From an uncultured Bacteroidales bacterium (GTDB lineage Bacteria; Bacteroidota; Bacteroidia; Bacteroidales; UBA932), in contig CAMYAE010000038.1 of assembly GCA_947253655.1 (NCBI GenBank), positions 1 to 8,182 of the forward strand: 8,182 nucleotides of DNA, written 5' to 3'. The notes beneath the pieces are model-generated. The model worked only from the letters and a program-made list of their open reading frames with translations, was not told the DNA's origin and made no database searches. The position numbers and the translations under genes were made by a program. Positions 7,454 through 8,182 of the stretch are shown here, piece by piece (positions within the stretch are counted from its first letter, which is position 1; every line of letters starts with the position of its first letter).

Positions 7454-7605
7454 ATCAGAATCCTGCTAATATCACCCACAGTCCGTGAGGGCAAGCCGAT
7501 TTCATTTCAATTTTATGTCAATATGGCATCGGGACAAGCCAAAAAGTCATGCTTAACTGCCATAATTTCAGCGAATTACGCTTAAAAGCCAACGGCATAT
7601 ATCTT

Positions 7606-7641
7606 GCCTTTTACAAAGGCGTCTGCGATTTATATTGCAGA
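7606..7641 (+). promoter_or_regulatory. Two adjacent short hairpins upstream of hsp20
   Basis: GCCTTT and AAAGGC (7606-7611, 7615-7620) form a perfect 6-bp stem with a 3-nt loop. It is followed one base later by an 8-bp stem between 7622-7629 and 7634-7641 that includes one G-T pair and has a 4-nt loop. They lie 44-79 bases before the hsp20 ATG. They could be protein-binding dyads or leader RNA structure, but such short stems also occur by chance. Confidence 0.3.
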
Positions 7642-7670
7642 GAGAAATAAATATAAAACAATTAAATTAT

Positions 7671-7676
7671 AAGGAG
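7671..7676 (+). promoter_or_regulatory. Ribosome binding site of hsp20
   Basis: AAGGAG lies eight bases before the ATG at 7685, in an otherwise A/T-rich leader. It fixes the start of hsp20 and stands out because most genes in this window have no such site. Confidence 0.75.
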
Positions 7677-7684
7677 AACATATC

Positions 7685-8116
7685 ATGACACCAGCAAGAA
7701 GCATTGGCCAGAATTGGTTACCAAGTATTTTCAATGACATTTTTGAGAACAACCTACCTTATCTGCAGAGTTCAAAATCACCTGCAATCAACATTATTGA
7801 GAGGGAAAACGGATACGAACTTGAATTGGCAGCCCCTGGGATGACAAAAAATGATTTCAAGCTAACCGTAGACACAGAAGGGGATCTTATAATCAAAATG
7901 GAGAAAAAGACAGAGGAGAACAGCAAGGACAAGGATGGACACTATCTGAGGCGAGAATTTTCATATTCTAAGTTCCAGCAGACAATCCTGCTCCCGGAAA
8001 ATGCCGACAAGGAAAAAATTTCAGCCAAAATGGAAAACGGAGTCCTCTTCGTGAATATCCCTAAAATTATGGAGTCTCTCAAAGAGGAGAAAGAAAAACT
8101 GATTGAAATATTGTAA
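7685..8116 (+). CDS. Hsp20/alpha-crystallin family small heat-shock protein
   Basis: This 143-residue protein has the usual size and three-part layout of bacterial small heat-shock proteins, ATP-independent holdases that bind unfolding proteins in the cytoplasm. A short N-terminal arm (1 to about 32, with the aromatic-rich WLPSIFNDIF) precedes the alpha-crystallin domain at about 33-127: PAINIIERENGYELELAAPGM at the front, DLIIKMEKK in the middle, the REFSYSKFQQTILLPE segment (90-105), and ENGVLFVNIPK (117-127) containing the conserved G-V-L and the last strand. The C-terminal tail ends KLIEIL, with the I-x-I motif (140-142) used in oligomer assembly. It begins at the ATG eight bases after AAGGAG. 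It is monocistronic as far as visible: the next element is a tRNA promoter starting five bases past its stop. Stress regulation is expected from the family, but no recognised heat-shock operator is seen upstream. Confidence 0.95.
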   Translation: MTPARSIGQNWLPSIFNDIFENNLPYLQSSKSPAINIIERENGYELELAAPGMTKNDFKLTVDTEGDLIIKMEKKTEENSKDKDGHYLRREFSYSKFQQTILLPENADKEKISAKMENGVLFVNIPKIMESLKEEKEKLIEIL

Positions 8117-8120
8117 AACA

Positions 8121-8151
8121 TTTGATGTTTCGGAAAATACCTGTATATTTG
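8121..8151 (+). promoter_or_regulatory. Bacteroidota-type promoter for the downstream tRNA gene
   Basis: TTTG at 8121-8124, a 19-bp spacer, then TATATTTG at 8144-8151 match the Bacteroidota primary sigma factor consensus (TTTG, 19-21 bp, TANNTTTG) exactly. Transcription would start around 8156-8159, giving a leader of roughly 11-14 bases before the tRNA. The promoter begins within five bases of the hsp20 stop. Confidence 0.85.
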
Positions 8152-8169
8152 TAGGCTTTTCCGAAACAT
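8125..8169. repeat. Perfect 13-bp inverted repeat bracketing the tRNA promoter -7 box
   Basis: ATGTTTCGGAAAA (8125-8137) and TTTTCCGAAACAT (8157-8169) are exact reverse complements separated by 19 bases. The left arm fills most of the promoter spacer, the -7 box lies in the loop, and the right arm ends at the base before the tRNA. A short inner CCT/AGG pairing can extend the hairpin. There is no T-run after the right arm, so a standard intrinsic terminator for hsp20 is doubtful, though a hairpin at the hsp20 mRNA 3' end is possible. Confidence 0.8.
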
Positions 8170-8182
8170 GGGGGTATAGCTC
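8170..8182 (+). tRNA. 5' end of a tRNA gene, cut by the window edge; isotype not determinable
   Basis: The last 13 bases fit the start of a tRNA: acceptor strand GGGGGTA (positions 1-7), T8, A9 and the D-stem start GCTC (10-13). A consensus promoter ends 18 bases upstream. The acceptor sequence is compatible with Ala, Ile or Val types, but the anticodon lies beyond the edge. Without the remaining sequence the fold cannot be checked. Confidence 0.75.

Larger units (their letters stand above)
7417..7684. other. Divergent intergenic region between the PD-(D/E)XK gene and hsp20
   Basis: This 268-base stretch (190 bases if the TTG start at 7494 is used) separates two divergent genes and should hold both promoters. 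I found no CIRCE element and no convincing sigma-32-type site despite the heat-shock gene. It contains minus-strand -7 candidates at 7446-7453 and 7508-7515, two adjacent short hairpins at 7606-7641, and an AT-rich leader from about 7645 to the Shine-Dalgarno site at 7671. A plus-strand TATATTGC at 7631-7638 is a partial -7 match with a T-rich block 18 bp upstream. I see no tRNA or other RNA gene in it. Confidence 0.5.

Noticed and set aside
6994..7494. Type I restriction-modification system
   Set aside because: Only an HsdR-N-like domain is present; there is no helicase region and no methylase or specificity gene in the window.
7495..7684. CIRCE or sigma-32 heat-shock control site upstream of hsp20
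   Set aside because: No TTAGCACTC/GAGTGCTAA dyad and no convincing sigma-32 -35/-10 pair could be found on either strand.
8125..8169. Standard intrinsic terminator for hsp20
   Set aside because: The stem is strong, but the right arm is followed by GGGGG of the tRNA rather than a T-run, and the loop contains a consensus -7 box, so it was annotated as an inverted repeat instead.
1..8182. CRISPR array, insertion sequence or long direct repeats
   Set aside because: No regularly spaced repeats, transposase or terminal inverted repeats were seen.

Overview
The window looks like a chromosomal housekeeping segment from a member of the Bacteroidota, most likely the Bacteroidales. The evidence is a Bacteroidota-style lipoprotein GH3 glycosidase, xerC next to hpf, cca and a stand-alone HsdR-N-like protein, mostly absent Shine-Dalgarno sites, and an exact Bacteroidota promoter (TTTG, 19 bp, TANNTTTG) in front of a tRNA gene at the right edge. 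I see no mobile element, CRISPR array or defence island. Genus-level placement is not possible from this sequence.

Layout. Everything from 1 to about 7494 is on the minus strand; read in the direction of transcription it runs right to left. The first block is a tight cluster: a small PD-(D/E)XK (HsdR-N-like) protein (6994-7416, perhaps extending to 7494), cca (5453-6991) and xerC (4189-5451). Gaps between these genes are 2 nt and 1 nt. The xerC frame runs without a stop into an hpf/raiA ribosome hibernation domain, giving one 420-residue frame with all six Xer catalytic residues and a complete HPF domain. A strong AGGAGG sits just before the internal HPF ATG at 4482, so HPF may also be made alone. 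A hairpin terminator candidate (4149-4182) closes this block.

The second minus-strand block holds a GH3 beta-glycosidase lipoprotein (1867-4116), holA for the DNA polymerase III delta subunit (829-1866), whose ATG directly follows the GH3 stop, and the start of a NatA-type ABC transporter ATPase (1-809), which is cut by the left edge.

On the plus strand, divergent from the PD-(D/E)XK gene across an AT-rich intergenic region, lies an Hsp20 small heat-shock protein gene (7685-8116) with a clear Shine-Dalgarno site. Just after it comes a promoter and the first 13 nt of a tRNA (8170-8182). A perfect 13-bp inverted repeat brackets the -7 box of that promoter and ends at the nucleotide before the tRNA.

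How the genes fit together: cca (tRNA 3' end maturation), hpf (ribosome dormancy), xerC (chromosome dimer resolution) and holA (replication clamp loading) are core functions. The GH3 enzyme and the ABC ATPase are envelope or nutrient functions placed beside them without SusC/SusD-type partners in view. The most notable points are the XerC-HPF fused frame with its internal ribosome binding site, and the palindrome around the tRNA promoter. I did not find a clearly new multi-gene system.
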